Source: Fusobacterium sp. JB019 (GTDB taxonomy: Bacteria > Fusobacteriota > Fusobacteriia > Fusobacteriales > Fusobacteriaceae). From it: a stretch of 64,000 nt of DNA. Positions 25,110-33,537 of this stretch are shown in pieces. Both the position numbers and the translations under genes were made by a program. Numbering within the stretch: position 1 is the stretch's first letter; the number at the start of each line of letters is the position of its first letter. The stretch covers positions 85,659 through 149,658 of the forward strand of contig JAUTCN010000003.1 of NCBI GenBank assembly GCA_030673965.1, given 5' to 3'. Below the pieces are notes generated by a model. That model searched no databases, was not told the DNA's origin, and saw nothing but the letters and a program-made list of their open reading frames with translations.

Positions 25110-27182
25110 ATGAAAACTATATCTGTTATCGCTTTAGATTCTAGAGCTAGTAAATTTTATGCTAAACAAATTAAAAAATTATTTGGAGACTATGTTAACG
25201 TTTATAACTATAACGTTCTTGAAATGACTGTAGTTAATATGATTCGCTCAGATTTATATGTTATTACACCTGATGCTTTTAATAATAGAAATGAAATCCC
25301 TAACTATATTCCTTTAGAAGCTGAAATTAGCCAGCTTTATGTTACTTTCACTTGGGAATCAATTAGAACTCTTCAACAAATTCCTTCTGGAACAACTGCC
25401 TATTTTGTAAATTTAACTGAAAAAATGGTCAGAGAAGCTACAACAACTTTAAATCAACTGGGAATAAATCACATTAACTTTATTCCATTTTATCCTGGAT
25501 CCATTCCCAATAAAGAAATAACTATAGCCATTACACCTGATGAAGAAAGATATGTTCCAAAACACATAAAAAATATAATTAACCTAGGGCAACGTTCTTG
25601 TACTTCTAATACTATGATTGAAATTGCTTTAAAGCTTGGACTTGAACACTTACTTGAACATGATAATTTTAAAAGTTATTTTTCAAAAATTGCTGCAAGT
25701 ACTTTTAATTTTGATTTAATGATTACAAAAACTAGAAAACTTGAAAGTCGTTTTAATATACTTACAGAAATATTAGATGTAGGTATCATTGGAATAAACG
25801 AAAAATTGGAAATTTTTTCTGCAAATAAAAATTCTGAAATTATTACAGGTCTACCAAAAAAATTTCTTCTAGGAAAAAGATGTAGTGAACTTTTACCAAA
25901 TATCCCATTTTCAGAATGTATTAAAACTAAAAAAAAGTTAGAAGCTAAAGTCATTAAAATAAACAAAGAAAATATAAACATAGATATTATTCCTGTAATA
26001 AGAGAAGAAGAATGTATTGGAGCTTTTGCAATATTACAAAAATTTAATGATGCTGAAAATCGTCAAAATAAATTAAGAACTCAATTAATAAAAACTGGAT
26101 ATCAAGCTAAATATACATTCCAAGATATTATTGGAGAATCTGAAAGCATAACAAAAATAAAAAAAATGTTAATGAAAATGTCTAAAAAAGAACTTCCTAT
26201 TCTTTTAATAGGAGAAACCGGAACTGGAAAAGAATTATTTGCACATGCCATTCATAATGCTTCAAATAGAAAAGATGGACCTTTCTTAGCTATTAATTGT
26301 GCTGCCATGCCTGACAATTTACTAGAAAGTGAACTTTTTGGATATGAAGAAGGAGCCTTTACTGGAGCAAAAAAAGGTGGAAAGATTGGATTATTTGAAT
26401 TTGCACATAATGGAACCTTATTTTTAGATGAAGTGGAATGTATGAGCACTTCTCTTCAAGTAAAGCTATTAAGAGTCTTACAAGAACATGAAATTATGAA
26501 AATTGGTGGAAATAAGATTATAAATATAAATGTTAGAATTATTGCTGCCACAAATGAACCTCTTGAAAATAAAATTAAATCAGGGACTTTCAGAAAAGAT
26601 TTATATTATAGACTTAATACTCTTCCTGTTCTTATACCTCCTCTTAGAGATAGGGATAATGATATATTTTTATTAATTGAAAATTTCAAGAAAAAAATAA
26701 ATGCCCGTTTTATTTTTTCTGAAGAAGTTAAATTTATTTTAAAAAATTATTCTTGGGAAGGAAATATCCGAGAATTATATAATTGGATTGAATATTTTAA
26801 TTTCACAGAAAATTCTTTAATAAAACAAGAAGATTTACCACCAACATATAATTTTAACCAAACTTTAAATAAAAAATCAAAAAAATTTATATCTACTAAT
26901 GAAAATTTTAAAAATATTTATGAGATTTTTAAAAACAAAAATATTATTAAAGAAGAATATATGGCTGTTCTTACTCTGCTACATGTAGCCTTTAAAAACA
27001 ATGAAAATTATGGGAGAGAAACTATTTTACATAATTTAAAAACAAATAATATTAATTTATCTCAAAAAGAACTAAGAACAATATTGTCTATTCTATCTGA
27101 TTTTCAATTAATTAAAATTAGTAAAGGAAGAGGTGGAAGTAAAATAACTAAAAATGGAATAAACTATCTTGAAAATTTATAA
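25110..27182 (+). CDS. Sigma-54-dependent transcriptional activator (PrpR_N-like, PAS, AAA+)
   Basis: A 690-residue enhancer-binding protein. Residues 1-180 resemble a PrpR_N-type sensory domain, a PAS domain follows at about 210-310, then the AAA+ domain with Walker A GETGTGKE (368-375), the sigma-54 contact loop GAFTGA (415-420), Walker B GTLFLDEV and the sensor region RKDLYYRLNTLPV. The C-terminal part is not a Fis-type helix but looks like a winged helix (SILSDFQLIKISKGRGGSKIT). It sits just upstream of a sigma-54 promoter with paired upstream repeats, so it most likely activates the amino-acid operon at 27366-31144. Confidence 0.93.
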   Translation: MKTISVIALDSRASKFYAKQIKKLFGDYVNVYNYNVLEMTVVNMIRSDLYVITPDAFNNRNEIPNYIPLEAEISQLYVTFTWESIRTLQQIPSGTTAYFVNLTEKMVREATTTLNQLGINHINFIPFYPGSIPNKEITIAITPDEERYVPKHIKNIINLGQRSCTSNTMIEIALKLGLEHLLEHDNFKSYFSKIAASTFNFDLMITKTRKLESRFNILTEILDVGIIGINEKLEIFSANKNSEIITGLPKKFLLGKRCSELLPNIPFSECIKTKKKLEAKVIKINKENINIDIIPVIREEECIGAFAILQKFNDAENRQNKLRTQLIKTGYQAKYTFQDIIGESESITKIKKMLMKMSKKELPILLIGETGTGKELFAHAIHNASNRKDGPFLAINCAAMPDNLLESELFGYEEGAFTGAKKGGKIGLFEFAHNGTLFLDEVECMSTSLQVKLLRVLQEHEIMKIGGNKIININVRIIAATNEPLENKIKSGTFRKDLYYRLNTLPVLIPPLRDRDNDIFLLIENFKKKINARFIFSEEVKFILKNYSWEGNIRELYNWIEYFNFTENSLIKQEDLPPTYNFNQTLNKKSKKFISTNENFKNIYEIFKNKNIIKEEYMAVLTLLHVAFKNNENYGRETILHNLKTNNINLSQKELRTILSILSDFQLIKISKGRGGSKITKNGINYLENL

Positions 27183-27187
27183 TCATC

Positions 27188-27232
27188 CTTTAACCAATTA
27201 AGCTACATTCAATAGTATCTTTAACCAATTAA
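27188..27232 (+). promoter_or_regulatory. Paired direct repeats, probable upstream activator sites
   Basis: CTTTAACCAATTAA occurs twice, at 27188-27201 and 27219-27232, 31 bases start to start, about three helical turns. They lie about 85-130 bases before the -24 element, the distance usual for enhancer sites of sigma-54 activators. Confidence 0.75.
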
Positions 27233-27273
27233 TGCATATTTATCTTCAGATTAAAAAGTTTAATTTACATATT

Positions 27274-27309
27274 AAAAGTTCATTTCTAGTATAGTTATGG
27301 ACTTTTTTT
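27274..27309 (+). terminator. Terminator after the activator gene
   Basis: AAAAGTTCAT (27274-27283) pairs with ATGGACTTTT (27297-27306), one G-U pair, 13-base loop, then a T run. It separates the activator message from the sigma-54 promoter just downstream. Confidence 0.75.
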
Positions 27310-27314
27310 GTTTT

Positions 27315-27330
27315 TGGCACTGAAATTGCT
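27315..27330 (+). promoter_or_regulatory. Sigma-54 promoter (-24/-12)
   Basis: TGGCAC (27315-27320), five bases, then TTGCT (27326-27330): a full match to TGGCAC-N5-TTGC(A/T). Start of transcription is expected near 27342, 24 bases before the next ATG. A sigma-54 activator is encoded directly upstream. Confidence 0.92.
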
Positions 27331-27365
27331 TACTATAAAGATATAAATATTTTAAGGGGGAATTT

Positions 27366-28541
27366 ATGAAATATAATTTTGATGAAATAGTTGATCGTAA
27401 TCAAAATAGATCTGCTAAATATGATGAAAGAATTAAAAAATTTGGGACTAATGATGTTATTCCTTTATGGATAGCTGATATGGATTTTAAAACTGCTCCG
27501 CCTATTATAAATGCTATGATTTCTAAAGCTGAGGAAGGAATTTGGGGTTATACTTCTAGACCTGATTCTTATTTTCAATCTATTTGTGACTGGCAATTAA
27601 GAAGAAATAACCGTAAATTAGATAAAAATTTACTGAGTTGGAGTTTAGGAGTTGTTCCTGCTCTCTCTTCAATAGTTAATCTCTTTTCTTGTAAAGAGGA
27701 CAATATACTAATTCAAACTCCTGTTTATTCTGAATTTTATGATGTAGGAGAATCTTGGAATAGAAAGGTTCTTGAAAATAAATTAATTGAAAAAAATGGC
27801 AATTGGTCAATAGATTTTGAAGACTTTGAAAAAAAAGCTAAAATTTCTAAAATTTTTATTTTATGCAACCCTCACAATCCTTTAGGTATTGTTTGGACAA
27901 AAGAAGAATTAACTAAGCTTACTGACATTTGTATTAAACATTCTGTTTTAATTGTATCAGATGAAATTCATTCTGATTTGATTTTTCACAATAAAAAATT
28001 TATACCTACTGCATCTCTATCAGAGGAAGTTAATCAAAATACTATAACTTGTATTTCAGCTACTAAAACTTTTAATTTAGCTGGACTTCAAGCTTCTACA
28101 ACTGTATTTCCTAATTTAGAAATGAAAAATCAATTTGATAAGTTTTGGTTAAAATTAGAAATTCATAGAAACAATTCATTTAGCTCAAATGCTATGGAAG
28201 TTGCTTTTAATGAAGGAGAAGAATGGTTAGAAGAATTACTTCATTATATCTCTGATAATTTTGATTTTATAAAAGAATACTGCAACAAATATATTCCTAA
28301 AATAAAACCAAATATACCTGATGCTACTTATTTGGTATGGTTAGATTGTCGTGATTTAAATTTATCAAATGAAAAACTACATAACTTTATGATTAAAGAA
28401 GCTAAACTTGGTTTAAATGATGGATACACTTTCAGCAGAAGTCTTTCAGGATATATGCGTTTAAACGCTGCCTGTCCTAGAAAAACATTAGAGAAAGCTC
28501 TTTCTCAATTAAAAGCAGCTGTTGATAATTTAAATAAATAA
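27366..28541 (+). CDS. PLP-dependent C-S lyase, MalY/PatB family
   Basis: A 391-residue fold-type I aminotransferase-like enzyme of the MalY/PatB group. The start FDEIVDRNQNRSAKYD and PLWIADMDFKTAPPI are typical; PLP contacts lie in CNPHNPLG and SDEIHSDL, and the Schiff-base lysine is Lys234 in SATKTFNLAGLQ. The C-terminal SGYMRLNAACPR binds the substrate carboxylate. Such enzymes release pyruvate, ammonia and a thiol or H2S from cystathionine or cysteine. First gene behind the sigma-54 promoter, with AGGGGG before the ATG. Substrate preference is not visible in sequence. Confidence 0.9.
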   Translation: MKYNFDEIVDRNQNRSAKYDERIKKFGTNDVIPLWIADMDFKTAPPIINAMISKAEEGIWGYTSRPDSYFQSICDWQLRRNNRKLDKNLLSWSLGVVPALSSIVNLFSCKEDNILIQTPVYSEFYDVGESWNRKVLENKLIEKNGNWSIDFEDFEKKAKISKIFILCNPHNPLGIVWTKEELTKLTDICIKHSVLIVSDEIHSDLIFHNKKFIPTASLSEEVNQNTITCISATKTFNLAGLQASTTVFPNLEMKNQFDKFWLKLEIHRNNSFSSNAMEVAFNEGEEWLEELLHYISDNFDFIKEYCNKYIPKIKPNIPDATYLVWLDCRDLNLSNEKLHNFMIKEAKLGLNDGYTFSRSLSGYMRLNAACPRKTLEKALSQLKAAVDNLNK

Positions 28542-28557
28542 TAAAGGGAGGATTATT

Positions 28558-29787
28558 ATGAGTAAAAAATCACGTTGGGAAAATTATAAATTTCCTATAA
28601 TTTTATTAGCTGGTATATTTTCTGGAGCTCTACTTGGAGTCATATTAGGAGAAAAGGCTACAATCTTGTCTCCATTAGGGGATATATTTCTAAATCTTAT
28701 GTTTACAATTGTTGTACCTATGGTTTTTGTTTCTATTTCAAGTTCTGTAGGAAATATGTTAAATATGAAAAGACTTGGTAAAATTTTAAGTAGTCTAATT
28801 TTAGTTTTTGTTGGCACAGGAGCTATTGCAGGAATTTTAGTTTTAGCTGTCGTTAATATTTTCCCTCCTGCTGTTGGAACTAGTATCTCTTTTGCGCAAA
28901 CAACTTTAAAAGAAACTGCAAGTGTTGGAGATATGATTGTAGGAGCTTTAACTGTTAATGATTTTTCTGGACTTATGAGTCGAAATAATATGTTACCTAT
29001 AATTGTTTTTTCTATTTTAACTGGTTTCTGTGTTAGTGCTTGTGGTGGCCAAGAAAGTCCAGTTGGAAAGCTTTTAAATAATCTTAACGATGTTATAATG
29101 AAAATCGTTGGAATTATTATGCTTTATGCACCTATTGGACTTGGAGCTTATTTTGCAGCTTTAGTTGGGAAATTTGGTCCTAAATTATTAGGGGATTATG
29201 GACATACTATGCTTGTTTACTATCCTATGTGTTTATTTTATTTCTTCACTGCTTTTCCTCTTTATGCTTTCTTTGCAGGCGGGAAAGAAGGAGTTAGAAG
29301 AATGTTTAACAATATATTAAATCCTGCTGTTACAGCTTTCGCTACACAAAGTTCTGTGGCAACTCTACCCATCAATTTAGAAGCTTGTGATAAAATGGGT
29401 GTTCCTAAAGATATTAGAGAAATAGTTTTACCTATGGGAGCAACTATGCATATGGATGGATCTGTTCTTTCTTCTATAATAAAGATAAGTTTCTTATTTG
29501 GAATATTCAATCAACCTTTTACAGGAATAGGAACATATATGATGGCTATGCTTGTTTCTATACTTAGTGCTTTTGTTTTATCCGGAGCTCCTGGAGGAGG
29601 ATTAGTAGGAGAAATGCTTATAGTTAGTTTATTTGGTTTCCCACCTGAAGCTTTCCCTCTAATTGCAACAATAGGTTTTTTAGTTGACCCTGCTGCAACT
29701 TGTCTAAATGCAAGTGGAGACGCTGTAGCTTCAATGATGGTAACTAGAATAGTAGAAGGCAAAGAATGGATAAATAATAAACTTTAA
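28558..29787 (+). CDS. Dicarboxylate/amino acid:cation symporter (DAACS family)
   Basis: A 409-residue secondary transporter of the DAACS family (GltP/SstT/DctA type). About eight membrane helices plus two hairpins are evident. The substrate region contains AFATQSSVATLPIN (usual form has SSxATLP) and PMGATMHMDGSVL, and the C-terminal hairpin GAPGGGLVGE and DPAATCLNASGDA. These carry glutamate, aspartate, serine/threonine or other dicarboxylates with Na+ or H+. Between a C-S lyase and a cysteine desulfidase gene, the cargo may be cysteine/cystine or serine (inference). Sixteen bases after the C-S lyase gene. Confidence 0.9.
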   Translation: MSKKSRWENYKFPIILLAGIFSGALLGVILGEKATILSPLGDIFLNLMFTIVVPMVFVSISSSVGNMLNMKRLGKILSSLILVFVGTGAIAGILVLAVVNIFPPAVGTSISFAQTTLKETASVGDMIVGALTVNDFSGLMSRNNMLPIIVFSILTGFCVSACGGQESPVGKLLNNLNDVIMKIVGIIMLYAPIGLGAYFAALVGKFGPKLLGDYGHTMLVYYPMCLFYFFTAFPLYAFFAGGKEGVRRMFNNILNPAVTAFATQSSVATLPINLEACDKMGVPKDIREIVLPMGATMHMDGSVLSSIIKISFLFGIFNQPFTGIGTYMMAMLVSILSAFVLSGAPGGGLVGEMLIVSLFGFPPEAFPLIATIGFLVDPAATCLNASGDAVASMMVTRIVEGKEWINNKL

Positions 29788-29795
29788 TATTTTTT

Positions 29796-29833
29796 AATAA
29801 CTTGTATTGATTTTAAAATCAATACAAGTTATT
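29796..29833 (+). terminator. Hairpin between the symporter and desulfidase genes
   Basis: A 38-base perfect palindrome, arms 29796-29814 and 29815-29833 (left arm starts AATAACTTGTATTG). Only a weak T tract follows, so it may be a leaky terminator or a processing/stability element inside the operon. Confidence 0.6.
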
Positions 29834-29863
29834 ATTGTCTTAAACACTTAAAGGAGATTTTAA

Positions 29864-31144
29864 ATGAAAACTTTAATAGATTTAATAAAAAAAGATATGA
29901 AACCTGCTTTTGGAGTAACTGAACCAGGAGCTATTGCACTTGCTGTTTCAACTGCTAGAAAATATTCCAATGAAGATATCTTAGAGATAAAAGTAACTCT
30001 TAACTCTGGAATTTATAAAAATGGTTTTACTTGTGGAATACCTAATTCTAATCAAGTAGGTAATTCCTTTGCTGCTGCTCTTGGAGCTGTTGCTGGTAAT
30101 CCCGAAAAAGGATTAGAATCTTTAATCGATGTTAAAGAAAAAGATAACAATTTAGCTTTAAAATTAATTTCTGAAAATAAAATTAAAATTATTTTAGGAG
30201 AAATAACTTCTGAAATATATATAGAAGTTATTTTTACAACTAAAAATGATATTATTAAAGTTTTAATTCAAGGTTCACATGAAAATATAGTAGAAATTTC
30301 TAAAAATAATAAAATTATTTTAAAAAAAGAAACTAAAAATTATTCAAAAAACAACAAAGAAAATTTCATTAATATTCATGATTATTCTCTAAAAGAAATA
30401 ATTAATTATATAGATAATATCAATATCAAAGAATTATTTTTTATTGAAGATGCTTATAAAGTTAATTTAGAATTATTTAATGAAGGATTTGAAAATAAAC
30501 GTACTACTTTTTCTAGAAATCTATTTAAACTTAATTATAATAAAATAATTTCAGAAGACGTTAATAAAACAGCTAATTTATTATGTGGAGGAGCTATCGA
30601 AGCAAGAGTTATAGGCCTTAATAAAGCAGCTATGAGTATAACTGGCTCAGGAGCTCATGGAATCATTGCTACAATGCCTTTATATGCAGAACACCTTGTA
30701 AATAAAGCTTCTAAAGAAAAATTATTAAGAGGAACTATTTTAAGTTATCTAATATGTACATATATTAAAGAATATTCTGGCAAACTTTCTGCTTTTTGTG
30801 GTTGTGCAATTGCTGCCGGAACAGGTATGGCCTGTGCTATAACTTATATGAGAAATGGAAGCTATAATGAAATTGTTGGCACTTTGAATAATATGGCCTC
30901 TAGTATTACTGGTATGATTTGTGATGGGGGAAATCAAGGATGTACAATGAAAGGAATTGTCGCAACTGATGCTGCCTTTAGATCTGTTGAACTTGCTATG
31001 AATAATTCTTTTATCTATAATATTCACGGTATATGTGATGACAAACCAGAAAACACAATGAAAAATATGGGCCTTATTGCTTCCCCTGGAATGATTGAGA
31101 CAGAAAAAACTATCGTTGAAATTTTCAACAATAAAAATAAGTAG
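29864..31144 (+). CDS. L-cysteine desulfidase family protein (UPF0597/CyuA-like)
   Basis: A 426-residue protein of the UPF0597/CyuA (YhaM) family, related to the alpha part of iron-sulfur L-serine dehydratases. KPAFGVTEPGAIALA at the start, GIPNSNQVGNSFAAALGA, then SGSGAHGIIATMP-like TGSGAHGIIATMP, and the cysteines in AFCGCAIAAGTGMA and MICDGGNQGCTMKG that ligate the [4Fe-4S] cluster in family members. Known activity: cysteine to pyruvate, ammonia and sulfide. It follows the symporter after 76 bases with a hairpin between; probably still within the sigma-54 operon. A terminator overlaps its stop codon. Confidence 0.88.
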   Translation: MKTLIDLIKKDMKPAFGVTEPGAIALAVSTARKYSNEDILEIKVTLNSGIYKNGFTCGIPNSNQVGNSFAAALGAVAGNPEKGLESLIDVKEKDNNLALKLISENKIKIILGEITSEIYIEVIFTTKNDIIKVLIQGSHENIVEISKNNKIILKKETKNYSKNNKENFINIHDYSLKEIINYIDNINIKELFFIEDAYKVNLELFNEGFENKRTTFSRNLFKLNYNKIISEDVNKTANLLCGGAIEARVIGLNKAAMSITGSGAHGIIATMPLYAEHLVNKASKEKLLRGTILSYLICTYIKEYSGKLSAFCGCAIAAGTGMACAITYMRNGSYNEIVGTLNNMASSITGMICDGGNQGCTMKGIVATDAAFRSVELAMNNSFIYNIHGICDDKPENTMKNMGLIASPGMIETEKTIVEIFNNKNK

Positions 31145-31170
31145 TGTTAAACACTACTTATTTTTTACCA
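31138..31170. terminator. Bidirectional terminator at the end of the desulfidase gene
   Basis: AATAAGTAGTGTT (31138-31150) pairs with AACACTACTTATT (31152-31164), then TTTTTT. The stop codon of the desulfidase gene lies in the left arm, and the converging MBL gene ends at the right arm. Confidence 0.82.
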
Positions 31171-31971
31171 TTCTAATTCTAAACCTACACCAACTTCATT
31201 TATCTTAAAATATTTTCCTAATTCTAGCTTCACTTTAAGAGAAACACAATGACAAGGATATAAATTTTCATTTATTTTATTCTTTTTTAAATATTTTATA
31301 GTCTCATCTAATTGATTATCTATATCAAATAAATGAAATCCACCAATAATCCCCAAAACTCTATTATCTTTATAAATATTTTTTGCATATTCTATAATAT
31401 TACATATACCACTATGAGAGCATCCAGTTATAATATAAATCCCTTTTTTACTCTTATAAACTAAAGCACTATCATCTAAATTATAATCATCCATATATCT
31501 TCCTTCTATTTTTATCTTACCTAAAGGAATTTTATTTTCAAAATTATTTTTTCTAGGAATTTCTCCTAAAAATATAATATTTTTAGTTATTTTCTTAGGA
31601 GTATTACTATAAATTACTTTTGTTTTTTCTAATATTTCTACTTCTTCCATGGGACAACTTATTTTTAAGTCATTATATTTTTTTTCATTAAAAATTCCAA
31701 AACATCCTATAATTTCTGGTTTATTTTTATAATTATCAAAATAATATTTTAATCCTCCAGTATGATCATCATGAGCATGAGATAATACTATTTTTTGAAT
31801 TTCATTTAAATCTATCCCCATTTTTTTTGCATTTTTTATATACAAACCTGAATATCCTACATCGAATAATATCTTTTCTCCCTCATCTTCAATATAATAA
31901 GAAACTCCAGGTTCTCCGTAATAATATTCATCAATATAGGTATTATTATCTACTAAAACTTTTAATTTCAT
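31165..31971 (-). CDS. MBL-fold metallo-hydrolase (COG1237-like)
   Basis: A 268-residue metallo-beta-lactamase-fold protein. SHAHDDHTGGL is the metal motif, with later ligands in GCSHSGICNI and the HC near YPCHC. The length and GEPGVSYYIEDEGEKILFDVG start match the group annotated as dihydropteridine-ribofuranosyl-aminobenzene-phosphate synthase-like hydrolases, whose real substrates are mostly unknown. An ATG 60 bases earlier is in frame but lies at the -35 box of the promoter at 32003-32031, so it cannot be used; AGGAGG precedes the ATG at 31971. Confidence 0.85.
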   Translation of the reverse strand: MKLKVLVDNNTYIDEYYYGEPGVSYYIEDEGEKILFDVGYSGLYIKNAKKMGIDLNEIQKIVLSHAHDDHTGGLKYYFDNYKNKPEIIGCFGIFNEKKYNDLKISCPMEEVEILEKTKVIYSNTPKKITKNIIFLGEIPRKNNFENKIPLGKIKIEGRYMDDYNLDDSALVYKSKKGIYIITGCSHSGICNIIEYAKNIYKDNRVLGIIGGFHLFDIDNQLDETIKYLKKNKINENLYPCHCVSLKVKLELGKYFKINEVGVGLELEW

Positions 31972-32002
31972 ATAATCTCCTCCTAAGTGAATCTTAAAAT
32001 AG

Positions 32003-32031
32003 ATTATAATATAACAATATATTCTTGTCAA
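32003..32031 (-). promoter_or_regulatory. Consensus promoter of the MBL hydrolase gene
   Basis: Perfect TTGACA (32031-32026) and perfect TATAAT (32008-32003) with a 17-bp spacer on the minus strand. It fixes the start of the MBL gene to 31971. Confidence 0.9.
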
Positions 32032-32050
32032 ATTACATTCTTTAGTTATT

Positions 32051-32078
32051 TTGTTTTCTTCTATTTATGGGGTATAAT
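32051..32078 (+). promoter_or_regulatory. Predicted promoter of the diguanylate cyclase gene
   Basis: TTGTTT (32051-32056), 16-bp spacer, perfect TATAAT (32073-32078). Divergent from the MBL promoter, with 19 bases between the two -35 boxes. Confidence 0.65.
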
Positions 32079-32123
32079 AAGTATTAATAAAGAAGTTCAA
32101 ATAGTTTTTGAAGGGAGATTTTT

Positions 32124-33470
32124 ATGTTAAAAAACAAAAAAATTAAAATTTTTGCTATTTTTATAATAACCTTTTTTTCATTAGCTTTAATTTTGTTCCA
32201 TTTCACAAAAAAAGAAATGATTCAAAAAAAAGAAAAATATAAATATATTGCTATCAATCATTCAAATATAATTACTGGATATCTTAATACTGTTATGGCT
32301 AGAATTTATACTGTAAAAGCTTTGGCTATAAATGAAAAAGGTGAAATTATAAACTTTAATAAAATTGCTAATGCTATAACAGAAGAAGCTCATATTTCTA
32401 GCGGTGTAAATATAAGAAATATTGCCATAGCACCAAAAGGAATAGTTTCTAATATTTATCCTTTAAAAAACAATGAAAAATTTTTAGGCTTTAATTTCTT
32501 AGATTCAACTAAGCCTGGAAATTCATATGCTATAGAATCTTATAAAACAAATAAATTTTTAATTACAGAACCTTTTAATTTTATTCAAGGAGGACAAGGA
32601 ATTGGAGGAAGACTTCCAATTTATAATAATTCAGATTTTTGGGGAATAATAACTCTTACTCTAGATTTAGATAATGTCTTAAAAATTATTGGTCTTAATA
32701 TTTTTAATGAAAATAACATTTCCTACGAACTCTCTTATCTTAGTCAAGATAAATCTTATAAAATTATTGCTGCTTCTGACAAAAAAGTGATAAGTCCTGT
32801 TTCTTTTAACTTTAATCTACACAATTTAAAATGGAATATTAAACTTTCTCCTGAAAATGGATGGGTAAATTATTATGAAATTATTTTTGATTTATTATTT
32901 GCTTTAATATTTGCTGGCTTTTTATCTCTTATTTTTTTAAACAAAGAGAAAATAACAGATATTAATAAATATCTAGAAAAAATATCTATTATTGATCCCT
33001 TAACTGGAGTTTTTTCTAGACAATATATAACAAAGTTTATAGTAAAAGGTGAGACTGAAAAATGGATTAACCCTTCTCAAAAATATTCTATGGCTATTAT
33101 TGACATTGATTTATTTAAAGAAATAAATGATAACTATGGTCATGATTTTGGAGATATTGTTTTAACTGCTGTTGCTATTGAATTTAAAAAATTTACTGAT
33201 AAGGATGATTGTATTATTAGATTTGGAGGAGATGAGTTTATTATTTTATTTTCTTCTATTGATAAAATAAAATTTAAAAAGATACTTAATAATTTAAAAA
33301 ATCATATCAATTCTCTAAATTTCGAAAAAAAAGAAGTTAAAATTTCTATAAGTATAGGAGGCACTTCATATGAAGAAGCTAATAACTTAAGCTTTAAAGA
33401 ATTATTTAAACTAACAGATGCTAAACTTTATAAAGCAAAAAAAGAAGGACGTAATAAAGTAATTATATAA
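32124..33470 (+). CDS. Diguanylate cyclase with CHASE-like sensor domain
   Basis: A 448-residue membrane protein. One N-terminal helix and a second near residue 255 flank an extracytoplasmic CHASE-type sensor (about 45-240; IRNIAIAPKGIVSNIYPL, then LGFNFLD). The GGDEF domain follows: DPLTGVFSRQY, DIDLFKEINDNYGHDFGD, and the intact active site RFGGDEF, so synthesis of cyclic-di-GMP is expected. The product-inhibition I-site, normally RxxD five residues before GGDEF, reads DKDD, so feedback control is probably lost. GGGAG precedes the ATG; promoter and terminator are its own. Confidence 0.92.
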   Translation: MLKNKKIKIFAIFIITFFSLALILFHFTKKEMIQKKEKYKYIAINHSNIITGYLNTVMARIYTVKALAINEKGEIINFNKIANAITEEAHISSGVNIRNIAIAPKGIVSNIYPLKNNEKFLGFNFLDSTKPGNSYAIESYKTNKFLITEPFNFIQGGQGIGGRLPIYNNSDFWGIITLTLDLDNVLKIIGLNIFNENNISYELSYLSQDKSYKIIAASDKKVISPVSFNFNLHNLKWNIKLSPENGWVNYYEIIFDLLFALIFAGFLSLIFLNKEKITDINKYLEKISIIDPLTGVFSRQYITKFIVKGETEKWINPSQKYSMAIIDIDLFKEINDNYGHDFGDIVLTAVAIEFKKFTDKDDCIIRFGGDEFIILFSSIDKIKFKKILNNLKNHINSLNFEKKEVKISISIGGTSYEEANNLSFKELFKLTDAKLYKAKKEGRNKVII

Positions 33471-33473
33471 TTT

Positions 33474-33511
33474 AATAAGTATTGATATTCTTTATCAATA
33501 CTTATTTTTAT
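33474..33511 (+). terminator. Terminator after the diguanylate cyclase gene
   Basis: AATAAGTATTGATA (33474-33487) pairs with TATCAATACTTATT (33493-33506), 14-bp perfect stem, 5-base loop, T run. Confidence 0.9.
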
Positions 33512-33537
33512 ACCTAATAAAGGACCGGTGATATAAA

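Noticed and set aside
28584..29762. Long antisense frames opposite the symporter gene
   Set aside because: They lack ribosome sites and mirror the membrane-protein codon pattern of the real gene on the plus strand.
31972..32031. Upstream in-frame ATG extending the MBL hydrolase by 20 residues
   Set aside because: The codon lies in the -35 box of a fully consensus promoter, so it is not transcribed; AGGAGG precedes the ATG at 31971.
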